DNA of 64,000 bases, taken from Coriolopsis trogii. Taxonomy: Eukaryota; Basidiomycota; Agaricomycetes; Polyporales; Polyporaceae. The DNA lies in contig JAHYIO010000036.1 in NCBI GenBank assembly GCA_020543525.1, positions 1,302,001 through 1,366,000 of the forward strand, written 5' to 3'. The position numbers and the translations under genes are program-made. Shown piece after piece: positions 52,521 to 64,000 of the stretch. How positions within the stretch are numbered: the first letter of the stretch is position 1; each line of letters opens with the position of its first letter. Under the pieces are notes generated by a model. The model had not been told where the DNA came from, did no database searches, and saw nothing but the letters and a program-made list of their open reading frames with translations.

Positions 52521-53733
52521 CCCAGGCACACCGGATGGGGAGTGTCGTCCTGATGCGTCCCTCTCGAAGCAGTCGCCCGAGGATGCAGTCATGCAGGAAC
52601 GTGCGCCCCGAAGACGCATGAAGCACTATTGCTCGGATAGATCGAACTGAGTCTCGAGCGGCCGCATGCATCGCGTGAGCCGCCGCCGCACGAGCCGACG
52701 AGGTCGAGATTTGATTGGGCGTCGATGCACCTACAACTCTGCAGTAGCCCATATCGGGGCAGCGGGGTGATATCTTACGGAATAGGCGATAGAAGAGAAC
52801 AAGGGAAGCGGGACACCATGCGGCAACTGGTAGCGAACGTATTGCCCCGGAGAACCCGTGCTGAGAGGACGGCTAGCGCCTGGCGGTATGTTCGCGGAGA
52901 ACGCGTGCAGTTTGACCTCACCTGAACTGCAGGAAGAGCGGCGGGCGGAAGGGAGACCGGAATAGCCGGGTAGGAGATAGGCAGGATACCACATTGTCGA
53001 CGCCTTTCCACGGTTCAAGAAGCGTACAATGATAAGACATACACATGGCAGTATACCATCTGCATTTCGGCATCTGTCGTCAGTTGACGGATAGTAACAG
53101 TATGTTGGACTCATAGCTATGTCTTCCACAAAAGGAGGGCCAGGTCTGTGTACGGAGGGTAGTGAGACAGGCAAGGGACAGCGGCGCTCACCGATGGGGC
53201 ACAGTCATGTGCTGTGATCATGACAGCATATCGAGCTCGTTGCTAGCAGAAGAAGGGGCGAGTTCTCCGCGAGTTTGATATAACCTTCGTATAGACTCCG
53301 ACGACCTTGTGTAGTGAGGCACCGTCAACGCGCTTCTGCCTGATGATCATGGTGGTACGGGAAAGAGAGCATGAGCGCCAAGTCCAGCGCAGTCCCGGTC
53401 ACCCACGCGCATCACCAGCGCCACAATCCTTCAACGTCCTCAACTGTCCAGATAAGTGCGTTAAAAATATGCTTATTACCGGGACCTCGTCGACAACCTT
53501 GTGCACATTGACAGATACAGATGGTCAGGGGCTTACTCGAGCTAGCACAATCTCCACGTATGAGACCTCGTGTGCCCGCGTCAACGTAATGAAAATCGTC
53601 GCAACATGCCGGAATCATGTGCTGAGCTTAATTCTCGGTCGTACCAAAACAAAACTAGACAGCTGCAAAGATATTTCCCTAGTCTCAACTCGGTGCGCTC
53701 AACCATATGCATGCAAGTCCCAAGACACACTGT
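52521..53733. other. intergenic region between chitinases 1 and 2
   Basis: No gene supported. It contains the upstream region of chitinase 1 and the 3' flank of chitinase 2. A plus-strand frame at 53307-53810 lacks recognisable motifs. Confidence 0.5.
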
Positions 53734-55485
53734 TCACAAGCCCCGCCGCACAATTCCCGCGCGTGGCAGCCTGCGGGCAAGGTGACGACGACGGCCATCG
53801 TTCAGCATGACAGATGTCGCATCGGTACCCGCGGAAGAGAGAACAGATGACATCTGTGCATCGCGGCTTCGAGGAGTGACCATTGTGTTCGCCTCCACAC
53901 TCCATTCCATGGATGGGGTCGAGGTCGCAGGAAGGGATTCTGAGCTGCTCGCTGCGGCGGCACCCACGGTCGCAGCGTGTACCGACGGGCGCGTCAAGAC
54001 TTTCTTCACTTGCTTGTCAAAGTCGCCATTTGCTGTCGAGTGCTGTTAGTTTGTCTGATATCAGGTATGCCAGTGGATCCTCACCTCTAGCACCGTACAC
54101 GTCCCACAACATCACTCCGCCAAAAACTGTCGGATATCCTGTGCGCATTGCATCTATTATTTGTGTTAGCTTCCCGATGTCGACGTAATGGCCTCCAGAC
54201 TGGGGAGATGCCGGTGCTCCGATGAAGAGCTTCGTTGTCTTGTTAACTGCATTTGCTTGCATCCACTGATACCTGACATATCGAGTGCTGTGAGCTCTGT
54301 CGCAGACTTCGTTCAATGAACGCAACTGACCAAGCGGCATAGTTGAACCGATTCGCATTGTCGTCAGATGAATAGTTGTCAAGTCCGCAGTCGTTGTTGT
54401 CTACAGAAAAGCATGGCGATCCATGAAGGAGCAACGCCAGGAGATGGGTAATCGAAGGACGTACAGAATTGGATAAAGATAGCGTCAAATGGCATAGTCG
54501 TCAGCGCCCTGTTCCAGAAAGACTGAATTAGCTCATGCCGTAGACAAAGTGCGAAGGGGTTGTGCGTACGCTGCCAAATGGGTATCAGGGACAGGTGCGC
54601 ACTGCGGCGCCCCTGTCAGGTAGTATTTCTTCGTATCTCCGTTGCTAGCCGCGGCATCATGGACAGCCTGGATGAACTCATCAAAGTGCTCCGTCGTGCT
54701 CTGTTCCAGATCAAGATCGATTCTACGCCACGGTCAGATTTCAGCGCAGATATGCCAAGTAGATCTACAAGCGTTGAAGCTCACCCATCCAACACTCCAG
54801 CGCCGAAGGCGCGCTGGACGCTCGGGTCGCTCCCGCCCAAGAACCTGTTGTATATCAGATTCCCTAGAGTCTGGGCTTGATCCTTGGATTGCAGGATGAC
54901 CTTCTTGTCGTTCCCGTCGCCCCCGCCCATTGAGATGGTCAAGATCTTGCCTTTCTGCTGACAATCTTGAATGGCGGGCGCGAGGGTTTGACATTGGTCT
55001 AAATCATAACGACAGTTCTAACAATCCTAGTCAGTCGTTATGGTCACGACAGCCATATCGTGTGATACTCACACCAGCGAGATTCCATGTCAGTGAGTCG
55101 GGGCCAATGGATCCGTCGTAGGCCGTGACGAATGCAATCATGATAATGTCTACTGCGTCGTCCTATATTTATTTCAGGCGTTACTTGTTGTATCCGAGAG
55201 GTACAGGCAAAGTCGCCTACATTGCAGAGATCTGAGAGAGGAATCGTGCTTTGTTGTCCCCAATACCTGCCCAAACACGGGGGTGAGCAAAGGCTACAGC
55301 CCTGTATCTAAATACGCTTACACAGCGACCTGCAAATAATGCATTTTAAGTTGGACGTTTGAATGTATTCGAGCGGAATGGAGGAGCATACGCACGTTAT
55401 CTGATCGTGAGATATCAAACGCGCCAGCGCGAACCGTCACTGTAGAGAGGGCCAGGAGTGCTGCAAGAGAGGAAAAGGGGGGCAT
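53734..55485 (-). CDS. GH18 chitinase (chitinase 2)
   Basis: Ten exons, minus strand: 55485-55396, 55329-55322 (8 nt), 55266-55221, 55162-55073, 55017-54785, 54722-54570, 54508-54465, 54400-54331, 54272-54085 and 54032-53734; 406 residues. Signal peptide about 1-21 (SLAALLALSTVTVRAG). Catalytic domain from VAVYWGQQSTIPLSDLCN; KILTISMGGG; catalytic DGIDLDLE with E162, split by an intron after Asp-Gly; YYLTGAPQC; FIQFYNNDCG; FGGVMLWDVYGA. The tail after FDKQVKKVLTRP is Ser/Thr/Ala- and Arg-rich, without a chitin-binding module. The exon sizes 90, 8, 46, 44 and 188 recur in the neighbouring paralogues, showing tandem duplication. Confidence 0.88.
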
Positions 55486-55550
55486 ATTGAGTACAGTTAT
55501 GTGATGAATAGGTGGAGATGAGGGATAGAAAATGTTTGTGTCGCCCTACT

Positions 55551-55566
55551 ACCTTTATAATAGCCC
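55551..55566 (-). promoter_or_regulatory. TATA box of chitinase 2
   Basis: TTATAAAGG on the minus strand, about 70 bp upstream of the start codon, matching the position and sequence of the box at chitinase 1. Confidence 0.55.
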
Positions 55567-56231
55567 ACAGCGGTATGGACTGCCATGGTGGTGTTCTTTT
55601 GTTGTAGCTTGCTCTCAATCGCTACTATCACACAACACAACACAGGAACACTTGTTGGCTGGATGAGCTGTAGCTCGCAGTGAGCGCACCAGGTTACTGC
55701 ACTAAATGTGTCTACGAACCACCGCACAATATGCGACCTTCTATCATGGTCGTTTGGTTACTGGAGTGCGGAGGCCAAGTCAAAACAGGAGAGAAGCCAT
55801 CGCTCTGGCATGTTTGTACTGTACAATAACAGCAACTCACCCGAGGCGATGTTTAACGTTGCGAAGGACGTCTCGCCGGAGCGACAGTCGCGCTCTTACC
55901 TTCCGCCACAAGGCCGAGTAGTTCGAAGGCCGAGATGATTCTAGTATAAAGCCATGAGAGCGATATCGTGAGGGTATCCCTGTGCTAACGTGACCGTGGT
56001 CGTCGTTGTGGTTGAACTTCCGAGAACGAGGGCTCTCATCGAAGACACGTGGCCTTGGCAAACCATAAGCGCTCGGCCGTATCCCAACAGACTTGCTTCT
56101 GCTTACACCACCACCCACGAGGGTCTCCCCTGGAAACAAGACTGCGTTTCATTGAAACTACAGAGTAGCACATGCACATGTTATTGAGTACATGTTTGAT
56201 CGCGCCGATCTCCCTGCCCCATCCATCGTAT
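55567..56231. other. intergenic region between chitinases 2 and 3
   Basis: No gene seen. Short overlapping frames only. Confidence 0.5.
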
Positions 56232-57715
56232 TTAGGAGTCGGATTTGCCGCCACTACCACCACTCCTGAGGTGATCCTTGACGTGCCGCCCATAGTTGTT
56301 GTTCCCTGAGCAGAGAAGTGAGTTTAATGAAGCAATACCCTATAAGCTACAGAGCTAACGCACCGGCCGCAAGTTCTGCATCCCACAGCATGACGCCACC
56401 GAAAGACGAGAACTTGCTACGGGTATCGTCAATGAAAGCCTTGAGCGTGTCGGGGTCCACGTATCCCGTGTCCTCTCCATTAGTGTAGGCACCCATAGCA
56501 CCAATATAAATCTTCATGTCCTTGTTTGGTGCGCTGTTGCTCCTCCAGGTATCCCTGCGAACATTGTCAGATACACGGTGGCATCTGACATGCGAACAGC
56601 AAAGCATACCATTCGTCAAAATTGATAGGCATTCCCTGGGTGTTCAGCTCGCATCCTTCGTTATTATCTAGCAAATGATCTGATCATCGAGAACGTTCGT
56701 GTGAGTAGCTGTGTGATTGTACGCACAAAACTGAACGTAAACAGCATCGAAGGCTACTTGTGACAGAACACTGTCGACATGGGTCAGCGAGAGATCCTCA
56801 GGCGAACGGAAAACCGCTTACTTCTTCATATGGTCGTCCGGAGGATTGGGACACTGCGGCGCGCCAGTGACGTAGTAGTATTTGCCATCGTTTGCGTCTC
56901 TGATGGCGTTGACGACGTCTGCAAAGTGTGCCGTATTTCCGTGCTCTATATCCAGATCAATGCTGCTCCGAAGTCAGCTTGATTGCGCTGGGGAGAAGAG
57001 GCTGCAGCTGTGCTCACCCGTCCAGAGTCGTACAGCTGAATGGGCGATCGTCGTCATTGCCACCGAGGAACTTGTTATAGATAAGCTCTCCAAACTCTCG
57101 TCCTTGTTGGGCCGATGAGAGCTTGATGCTGGCGTCCCAGCCTCCGACTGACACAGTCACGATCTTGCCATTATCATGGCAGACGTTGATGGCGTCGGCG
57201 AACGACTCTGTATCGCATTCTTCGTGCGAGCACTGTACGAGGGCGATGTAGTGATGAGTCCATGGTCCGATTTCGAACGATGTCATGAATACTCACCCCA
57301 CCGAAGTTGAACTTCATCGAACTCGGGCCTTCGTCTCCGTCATAATAGTCGATGAACGCAAGGGGTATAGTATCGGCAGCGCCATCCTTCAAAGCTTTTC
57401 TAGTGACTCACAGCGAGAGACAGAAATTATCTCACCGAACAGATCTCCATCAAGGAGGGGCCGTCGTCCACTCCCCAGTACCTATGTGCTGGCGTGAGCA
57501 TCAACTCCGAGTGGAAGTACCATAGTCCCGACAGGGCACCCACATGGCAAGCTAGTACAGAATATTGTCAGCGACCGTTCAAGACCAGAGGATTGAGCAT
57601 GGCGTACGTTATCGGATCTTGACATGTCGAATGTCTTCGCAGCGGACAGGTCAAACGGCCTTGTAGAAAGTGCTGTGCGAGCGAGGAACAGGACTACGAG
57701 CCAAACAGTGGACAT
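56232..57715 (-). CDS. GH18 chitinase (chitinase 3)
   Basis: Ten exons, minus strand: 57715-57608, 57551-57544 (8 nt), 57481-57436, 57386-57297, 57232-57018, 56962-56822, 56770-56727, 56667-56610, 56554-56364 and 56305-56232; 324 residues. Signal peptide about 1-18 (STVWLVVLFLARTALS). The catalytic domain begins LAMYWGVDDGPSLMEIC; Gln of the usual YWGQ is Val here. KIVTVSVGG; catalytic DGIDLDIEHG with E162; YYVTGAPQCPNPPDDH; AVYVQFYNNEGC; FGGVMLWDAELAAG. It ends in a short Gly/Ser/Lys tail with no binding module, so it is the minimal member. Catalytic residues are intact, so activity is likely; the YWGQ change lies near the first strand. Confidence 0.88.
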
Positions 57716-58671
57716 TTTAGTGAAGGGAAGGGGAATATAGTGATGACGCTCGTTTGGCAACCCCTTACTCTTAATCCTCACTGCTGCTCTGTAGTTAATA
57801 GTGACTACAGAATGCACATATTGTGCGCTGCCGTACGCGCCGACAGCGTTGTTGTGAGAGAGGAGAACCTGGAGATGCGGTCCATCGCATACGGAATGCA
57901 GCTTGCAGCCTACCGGCCACTCGCGCGAGCTCATCTCAAGTGTCCATACCAGGCTTGATGTCATAGTGCCTATCAAGTGAAGATGGTGAAGTGTCGTATT
58001 GATATCACGCTCACCCGCCCTTCCAGCCAGATAGTCCCAGCCCTATAGGCATGATTGACCGCAGCGGCATGGATGTTATGTACCATGTCACAAGCCTCCC
58101 TCCTCCCCTAGATGCAGACTGTGCTGACTCACGATATGACGCACTCATGCGAATCACTCCGACATCCCCGGGAGGCTAGGTTGCATGGTGAGGCATCGAG
58201 CGCCCCTGCAGCTTCATATTCGGAATTGCGCGTTTATGGTACACGGCATACGTGCTTGGGATACCTTCCGAAGATTCCAGCCTGAGAATGCGCCTATGCT
58301 TCGTCCGATTCGGAGGTTAGTGAGGCAAGATGGCAGACAGATGTGTAAGAATAGCGTCAAGATCAAGTGCTGAGGGTCATGCCGTACCCACATGGGCTTT
58401 TTTTGACCTCTGAGCGCCTGGGACTGCCCTTCGAGAAGTGCAGTTCTCATGGAGCATGAGCAAGTGCCAGCACATAGCGTTGAGACCTGAGACTGTACAC
58501 AGACCCTCGTGACAGGTCTCTCGTAAACGCGCATATCTAGAAAGGCTCGAGCTGAGTATATGCACATATCATGGTGATATGAGTGGACGGCAGCAGGGAG
58601 GACAGGACGTACACATGGAAAGATGAAGCAAACGAACATGACACCGGCCATCATCCTCGCCAGAGTGATAG
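57716..58671. other. intergenic region
   Basis: Upstream of chitinase 3 and downstream of the sulfite oxidase. TATA-like CTATATTC on the minus strand about 20-25 bp upstream of the chitinase 3 ATG. No gene supported. Confidence 0.5.
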
Positions 58672-60170
58672 TCACCACCGACCCTTGCCCCAAGGGTTGT
58701 AAGCCACCCCGCGATAGTTCCATTTGCCCTCCCGTTCCTGCCTGTTCCCCTGCAGGTCAATCGCGCGGCTATACACGACTCCTTCGGCAGGGACGTGCTC
58801 AAGCAGCACCTCCCAGAGTGTCCAGCTCCACTTGCCCTCTTGATACGTGATCTTCGCCTCGTACCAGCTCGCGCCGTCGTCGGGCGAGACCTCAACGTGG
58901 CCAATCTGCACATCGCCACTACCAATCGCATAGCCCTTGACAATGATGGAGGAACGGCCACGCTTGGTCACGGATGCGACGACTGAGTTCACGGGCAGCG
59001 TTGTGAGCGAGGGGATCTTGCCCCACACCGGGTCAGCCTTTTCCTTGCTATCGACCTGAGAGTTATGACCTTGTCAGTGTGAGTGATGAGCGTGGAGGGC
59101 TCTGAGACGTACGTCTTCTGGTAGCACTTTGTAGTCTCGCTGTTGGTAGAAGTTTGGAGACTCGTCTGGGGAAACGGAGACCGTGTCAACCCACTTCACC
59201 CAGCGCGCTCCAAGGAAGCCAGGGGCCACAACGCGAAGAGGATATCCGTGGTCGGGAGACAACGCTTGACCATTCATCTAGTTACGTGTCAATCAAGGAG
59301 CCCTACTGTCCAGTGGGCAGGACTCACGTCGTATGCGAGGAGGACGTCGCCTTCGAGTGACATCGCGTCTGCAAGCGGCACAGAGCCGCCATAATCTTTG
59401 TCGTCTTGACAAGGTGTAACGTGAGACGTGAACCAGACGTGCCAACTCCTGAGCGCGTTCGCGTCCACGCCGACAGTCTGTAAAAGGTCACGCAAGCGCA
59501 CACCTGCCCAACGAGCATTGGCGATGACACCGTCGTTCCACAGGATGCCACGGACAGGCTTCTTCTCGTCCATCTCTTTCCGTCTATTGCCGGCGCACTG
59601 CATGCGAGGGGTGACATTGGGTTGGGAGTTGGACAGACACAGCAAGGGAGTGATATGGAATTCGGCTTGAACACACTCGCGGCTAGCATGAAGCAGTGAT
59701 GAACCTACCTGAAGCGCCGCCACGACCTCTACGCGAGGGAAGGACTCCCGCAGGTCCTGCACGGTGAATGTCCGCGACGCCTGGACGCCGTGCACTTCTA
59801 TTGTGTATGTCGCGTCGTCGAGGTCGAGCACAGGACCATGGTTCCGACAGTAGATAAGCTCCTCGGGCGTGATAGGAAATTGAACGAGAGCGGCTGCAGT
59901 AGGTTCGGCATTGAAAGGCTCAGTGCCTTGCACGATGAGGTGGTCGGAGTGCGGAACTTCGTCAGAGTAGTCCATGGTTTGCAGAGCCTGAACCATGGTG
60001 GGCATAGGGGGTCCAAGAAGCGATAGAGCTTGGAGAAATTTAAGATGCAAGATAGGCTGCGCAGAAGAGAAACATTGTCGGTGGCGAAAGACTTGGTTGT
60101 CTGACAGCGAAGAGAGCCTCGAGCGCGAGAGGGCGTTCCGCGTTACATAACTGGTGGATATAGGAGGCAC
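58672..60170 (-). CDS. sulfite oxidase (molybdopterin oxidoreductase)
   Basis: Oxidises sulfite to sulfate with a molybdenum cofactor, detoxifying sulfite from sulfur amino-acid catabolism. Four phase-0 exons, minus strand: 60170-59709, 59597-59328, 59277-59113 and 59055-58672; 426 residues. The Mo-ligand cysteine is in the conserved CAGNRR (C155), the first codon of exon 2. [35 protein letters not shown] and [19 protein letters not shown] complete the Mo domain. The last exon carries the dimerisation domain ([33 protein letters not shown]). There is no cytochrome b5 heme or FAD domain, which separates it from nitrate reductase. The chosen ATG gives an Arg/Ser-rich N-terminus that could be a mitochondrial presequence; ATGs at 60005 (MPTM) or 59975 (MDYSDEV) would give a cytosolic or peroxisomal form and may be the real start. 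Confidence 0.88.
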
Positions 60171-61150
60171 CAGCTGACCCTCTGCATCTGTCGCATTCTC
60201 AAGCTACCGCATCCGTCGGAGAGCCAGGCTCGTGGAAAGCTTCGAAACGGGTCCCGGAGAGTGCGTATCTCTGCATATTGGGCAATGAGCGACCACCGAC
60301 GCGCTACGTTGCAGTCGAAAGAGAAAGAGTCGACGTCGAAACTTACCAAGAGGCGCGCGATGGCTGGAGGAGCATCCTTGATTCGAGCGTCTACTGTCGG
60401 TCCGGAGTGCCGGGACCCAACATGCATATAAGCCTCGACTTCAACTTCAACTTGAACCAGTACCGCTGTCCGCTCGAGCCAAGTCTTCACCGAGCCTTCT
60501 CATAGGAGATCCTACTCGTGCCATCAAGCTTGATACTGACTTGGACTTGCTGTCTCGACCAGCCTCATGACGCACCCTAAGGGTGACAGGCTTATCGACT
60601 GGTTTCTACGATATGCATATTGTTGAGTATTTGAGGATCATAGAATCACACCTCGAGCTCCTCACGATGAGATGTATACCGATACATCAGAATCTCTCAT
60701 ACTGAAGAGGAGTGGCCGCACGCGCGCCACCAACGAACTCACGAAAGGTAAGGAGAACTCCACACCCCATTGTTTGCGTGGCTCGACTAACAGCGGTTTG
60801 ACTACCCCAAGCCATACTCCAGGCCATGAATTTGAACTTCCAGAGCCGTAAATATGGTGATATCGACCCTCTCAAAACCGTTTCCAAAGTTTATAGCCTC
60901 GGCACCGTCTTCCGAGTCTTTGCCCCTATTCTGGACGCTACTAGTACTCCGTTTCCTTCGTACCCCACTGAAAGAAGAGAAGGCTATCGGCCCCGAGCGC
61001 GAATTTGTATACAAGACACTCGCAAACACCGCAAGGTTGCACGCACGACTGGTGGACATGGAGAGTGGACGTCTGATGAAGGTCACGGTGGAGCACGTAA
61101 TTGGAGATGTTGTGCGGATGATCGTCGCGGTCGTGAGCGTACGTCTGTAT
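60171..61150. other. intergenic region
   Basis: Between the sulfite oxidase start and the HET gene stop. A plus-strand frame from 60854 (residues such as EREFVYKTLANTARLHARLV) looks mildly protein-like over about 100 codons but then runs antisense to the HET gene and has no recognisable family. I do not annotate it as a gene. Confidence 0.4.
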
Positions 61151-63626
61151 TCAGATATCATTCTCTGCAAGCACGGTGTCCCCTCCGATCCCATAGGGAC
61201 GAAACAAGAGTGCAGCCCTCATCGGAAGCTCCAACCCCATACCGGCCGCACCCTCACGCACATGAAACTCGTACGTCATCGCAGACACGGTGTCTACCGC
61301 ATAACACCGCCGCTCCGGCGGCAGCAACAGCGGCGTCTGGTTCGCCCCCCTTTCGCCCTGCTCAACCACGAACCCCTGGTAGCAGGCATGCAGCCCGCGC
61401 GCATCGCACACCGCTGCAGCCCCAAACGACGCGTGCAGCGCCAGGCGCGGAAAGCCCAGCAAACTGTGTGGCGCCCAGCGGAACGGGGCCTGCGCGCATC
61501 GCTCGTGCACACCACCCCCGAAGAAGACGATGTCCGAAGGGAGGTCGCGCAAGAGGACGAACAGCGCGGCCATGCGCGCGTCCCGACCTGGTTCGGCCAG
61601 GATCGGGGCTAGATCGAGCCCGAGCGTGATGGCAAGGATGACCGGCTCGTCGTCCATCTTGCTCGTCGTGCGGTGCTGGACGGCGAGTGCGAGGCGCTGG
61701 AATGCTGTCGAGTTGGTTTCAGTGGGGAACACACCCTGTTGCGGCTCCGAGGACTCGAAGACGGTGCGTATGAGCGAGGCCATGGGTGGGATGCGGCTGC
61801 GCGTGAACGCGGCGATGTCCTCGCGGAAGCATATCTTTGCGAGCAAGAAGTCCCGCGGGGACAGTGAGGGTGCGGTGTTTTCAAGCTGATGAGGAAGGTG
61901 AAGAGTCTGAATGTAGAGCCGATTTGCGAGCGCGGCCTCTTGCAGCGTCCACAGCCGACGGGTCCACCCGACAAACGCAGTTAGGATGTCCTGCTCGAGT
62001 TGTGATACCGTTGCGATGTCGAGCATCTGAAGCTCCTTGTCAAGGACAAGGACAGCTGAAGCCTCGCGATAGGTCTGATTCATTAGAGAAATGGCCTTCT
62101 TGCGATAGGACTTGAGGTCATCGCGGACAGGGATGCACAATGTGTCCATCCAAAGCTGAGAACCCGTCTCTCCGACAGCTTTGAGGCCAGACATGTAGTT
62201 GGCCAGTTTTTGAACCTGGCATCGCGGAAGTGCATTCTCTCTGGGGTTACCGAGCCCATGCGCCCCTGGGTTGCACGATATGTTCAGCATACCCCAAGAC
62301 CGTCATATGATCATACTTACAGACATGTGAGATGGCAATATACGCCCCTCCTTCACTTACGCTCAACCTCATGTCCTGGGACACCACCACCCTTGGGACC
62401 TTTCCCCGATCCAACACTGCACACAGCTCCTCCGGCTTCACTTTCACGAGCGCGCACCGACAGCCCTCCTGGACATGCAATGTCTTGTATTCCTCCTCCA
62501 CGACCTGGTCTGCCAAACACATCCAGTCGCTGCACCGTGAATGATCCAGATGCAGCCGTCCATTGCGCAGTCGTGCCGCAAAGAAGTTGTACGCGCCGTC
62601 AAATCGCTCCAGCAGCTCGCACTCACTTGGGCACCAGCCACCCATGCGCATCTCGTCGATTGCATAGTCCTTGAGCCAGTCCCAGTTGGCAGGGAACGCC
62701 TGCGCCAGCGCTGGATCCAGGAGGAGCTGCAGCGCTCTGATATCACCATCCAGTGCCGACAAGGATGGCGGGGTGCAGAGGGTGAGCGCAAGGAGGATAC
62801 CACGAAAGAGGATTCGGATCGAGAGTAGGACCCTGCACTCGTCGTAAGTCAGTGTGCGAGCTTCGTCTGTTCCCGGCTTGCACGTCGATATCACGGTCTG
62901 CAGGGTTACGACGTGCTGAACGACCGCGAGCAGCTCTCGCCAACGCTCCATGCGAGTTTCCGAGGGGAGGACGTTGAGCGCAGCCACCCACCGGTGGGGA
63001 AGCACATCGAGCGCAGCCGTGGACAGCGTCTTGGGCGTACCGTTGCCGTTCCGATCTTTGACCACGAAATCCATGACAGGATCACCCTCGGACAAGCCAA
63101 CAATCGCTTGTGTTTGCTTCAGGACTCCAAGAAATAGCCAGGCCTGGAGGAACGCCACCTCCTCTCCTAACGGGGCCACGCTCAGGTCTGAGCGGAAACA
63201 CTTGATGGAGAGTGCGTCCTGCGGCCGACTAGCAAGGAGTATCTGGGGGACCATCCGCTGGCGGCAGGTATACTTTGCGTCCAGGTCCTGGAGGATTGGA
63301 GCCAAAGGGTCCATAACCTCGTTGGGGAACTTGCGGTGCTCTCTGCGCCCGTCGACGACCCAATTCGCGCGCTCTGGGAAGTCCCAAAACCCGTCCGGAT
63401 GGTCGTCGTACGGCGTGTCCGTTTGCAACCACGGGCATTCGAAGGGGACAAAGTGTTTACGGCCTGATGCGCCGTCGGGCACGGCGAGGGCTTGTACAAG
63501 CGAGCTGACTGAATACGGTTCGACCGGGCTAAAGACAGCAGCCGAGGTGCTCGGTGTGGTACAGCATAGGAGACGGTGAAATCGTGCTGAGAAGGAACTG
63601 GGAGGTCGCTTGCTGCTGTGTATCAT
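61151..63626 (-). CDS. HET-domain (heterokaryon incompatibility-type) protein
   Basis: Two exons, minus strand, 63626-62321 and 62265-61151, joined by a 55-bp intron (GTAAGT...CAG); 806 residues. The HET-domain hallmarks sit around the junction: AYIAISHVW (W436 made by the splice) followed by AHGLGNPRENALPRCQ, then LWMDTLCIP (474-481), KKAISLMNQTYREASAVLVL and FVGWTRRLWTLQEAALANRL. The N-terminal 420 residues are a large region seen in basidiomycete HET proteins, with no domain I can name. The C-terminal part after about residue 570 contains a segment ending AMTYEFHVREGA. HET proteins mediate non-self recognition and cell death in ascomycetes; the role in basidiomycetes is not established. 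Start ATG at 63626 chosen as the only in-frame upstream ATG. Confidence 0.85.
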
Positions 63627-64000
63627 GTCGTAGGAGTCGAGTAGTATGCGGTGAGCCCCAGAGCCTTTGGCAACTGTTGATCGGGGAACCCTACGACCTG
63701 AGTGAGTAGGTCCTCGTGGTTTCCTCGTTTGTTGGACAGACCCGACCGGGACGTGTTGGACTCATTGCTGAGCGTACGGGCCTATGGCTGATCATTCCAT
63801 GATATGGAGTACATCTGTCGAGCCCGAGCGTTGGTGTCCGAGAAGCTTTGAACGTCAGCAGTACGAGCCCATATGCACGTTCAGATAAACCAGCCAACGC
63901 CTACCGCGTAAGGATATTCGTTCCAGTCCGACGCCCTTCAGCCGCACGCAATCCGAGAATATGCAGTAGAAGATAAAGACATACAAGACATACATTGCAA
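63627..64000. other. right edge, presumed HET upstream region
   Basis: No gene supported. It would include the HET gene promoter. Confidence 0.4.

Noticed and set aside
60854..61612. Plus-strand frame of about 252 codons
   Set aside because: The first part looks mildly protein-like but the second half is antisense to the HET gene; no family and no intron support.

Overview
The window looks like nuclear DNA of a filamentous basidiomycete (Agaricomycetes; a wood-decay polypore-like fungus is a guess from gene content). The evidence is short GT-AG introns of about 48-230 bp in almost every gene, a class I hydrophobin, DUF6533 membrane proteins, a Plavaka transposon with a DUF6532 partner, a HET-domain protein and a run of GH18 chitinases. 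No bacterial-type operons, RNA genes or CRISPR arrays were seen.

Layout. 1-4.2 kb: no convincing gene beyond one weak exon-like stretch. 4.2-5.2 kb: a complete hydrophobin gene with a TATA box. 6.1-13.8 kb: two DUF6533 multi-pass membrane protein genes. The first is intact, with 12 exons, and its last exon runs into a hydrophobin-derived fragment. The second is split by a 1.25 kb terminal-inverted-repeat (TIR) element. 14.8-28.8 kb: a two-gene Plavaka-type DNA transposon (DUF6532 gene and transposase, divergently arranged). A 6.5 kb Ty1/copia element has inserted into the transposase C-terminus. 29.1-33.6 kb: a third DUF6533 copy and its promoter region, duplicated from the first. It carries a 315 bp hAT-type MITE upstream and a 1.7 kb hAT-like element in exon 3, and that element contains a 455 bp pogo/Fot-like element. 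33.9-41.9 kb: a second copy of the TIR element, split by a second, inverted, near-identical copia element and a second 315 bp MITE. Most insertions keep readable target-site duplications, so their order can be reconstructed.

41.9-50 kb: single-copy genes: a membrane-anchored protein of unknown function, a coiled-coil protein, a small probable mitochondrial protein and a 212-residue unknown. 50.4-57.7 kb: three tandem GH18 chitinase genes on the minus strand. They share an intron plan that includes an 8-nt micro-exon, and only one has a C-terminal CBM5/12-type chitin-binding module. 58.6-60.2 kb: a molybdenum sulfite oxidase. 61.1-63.6 kb: a HET-domain protein.

Functionally, the hydrophobin and the chitinases act at the cell wall and surface, and the HET-type protein suggests non-self recognition. 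The middle 30 kb is a nested transposon island built around duplicated DUF6533 genes. Exon boundaries were read by eye from GT-AG signals, reading phase and comparison between paralogues. Family names come from motif recognition, without any database search.
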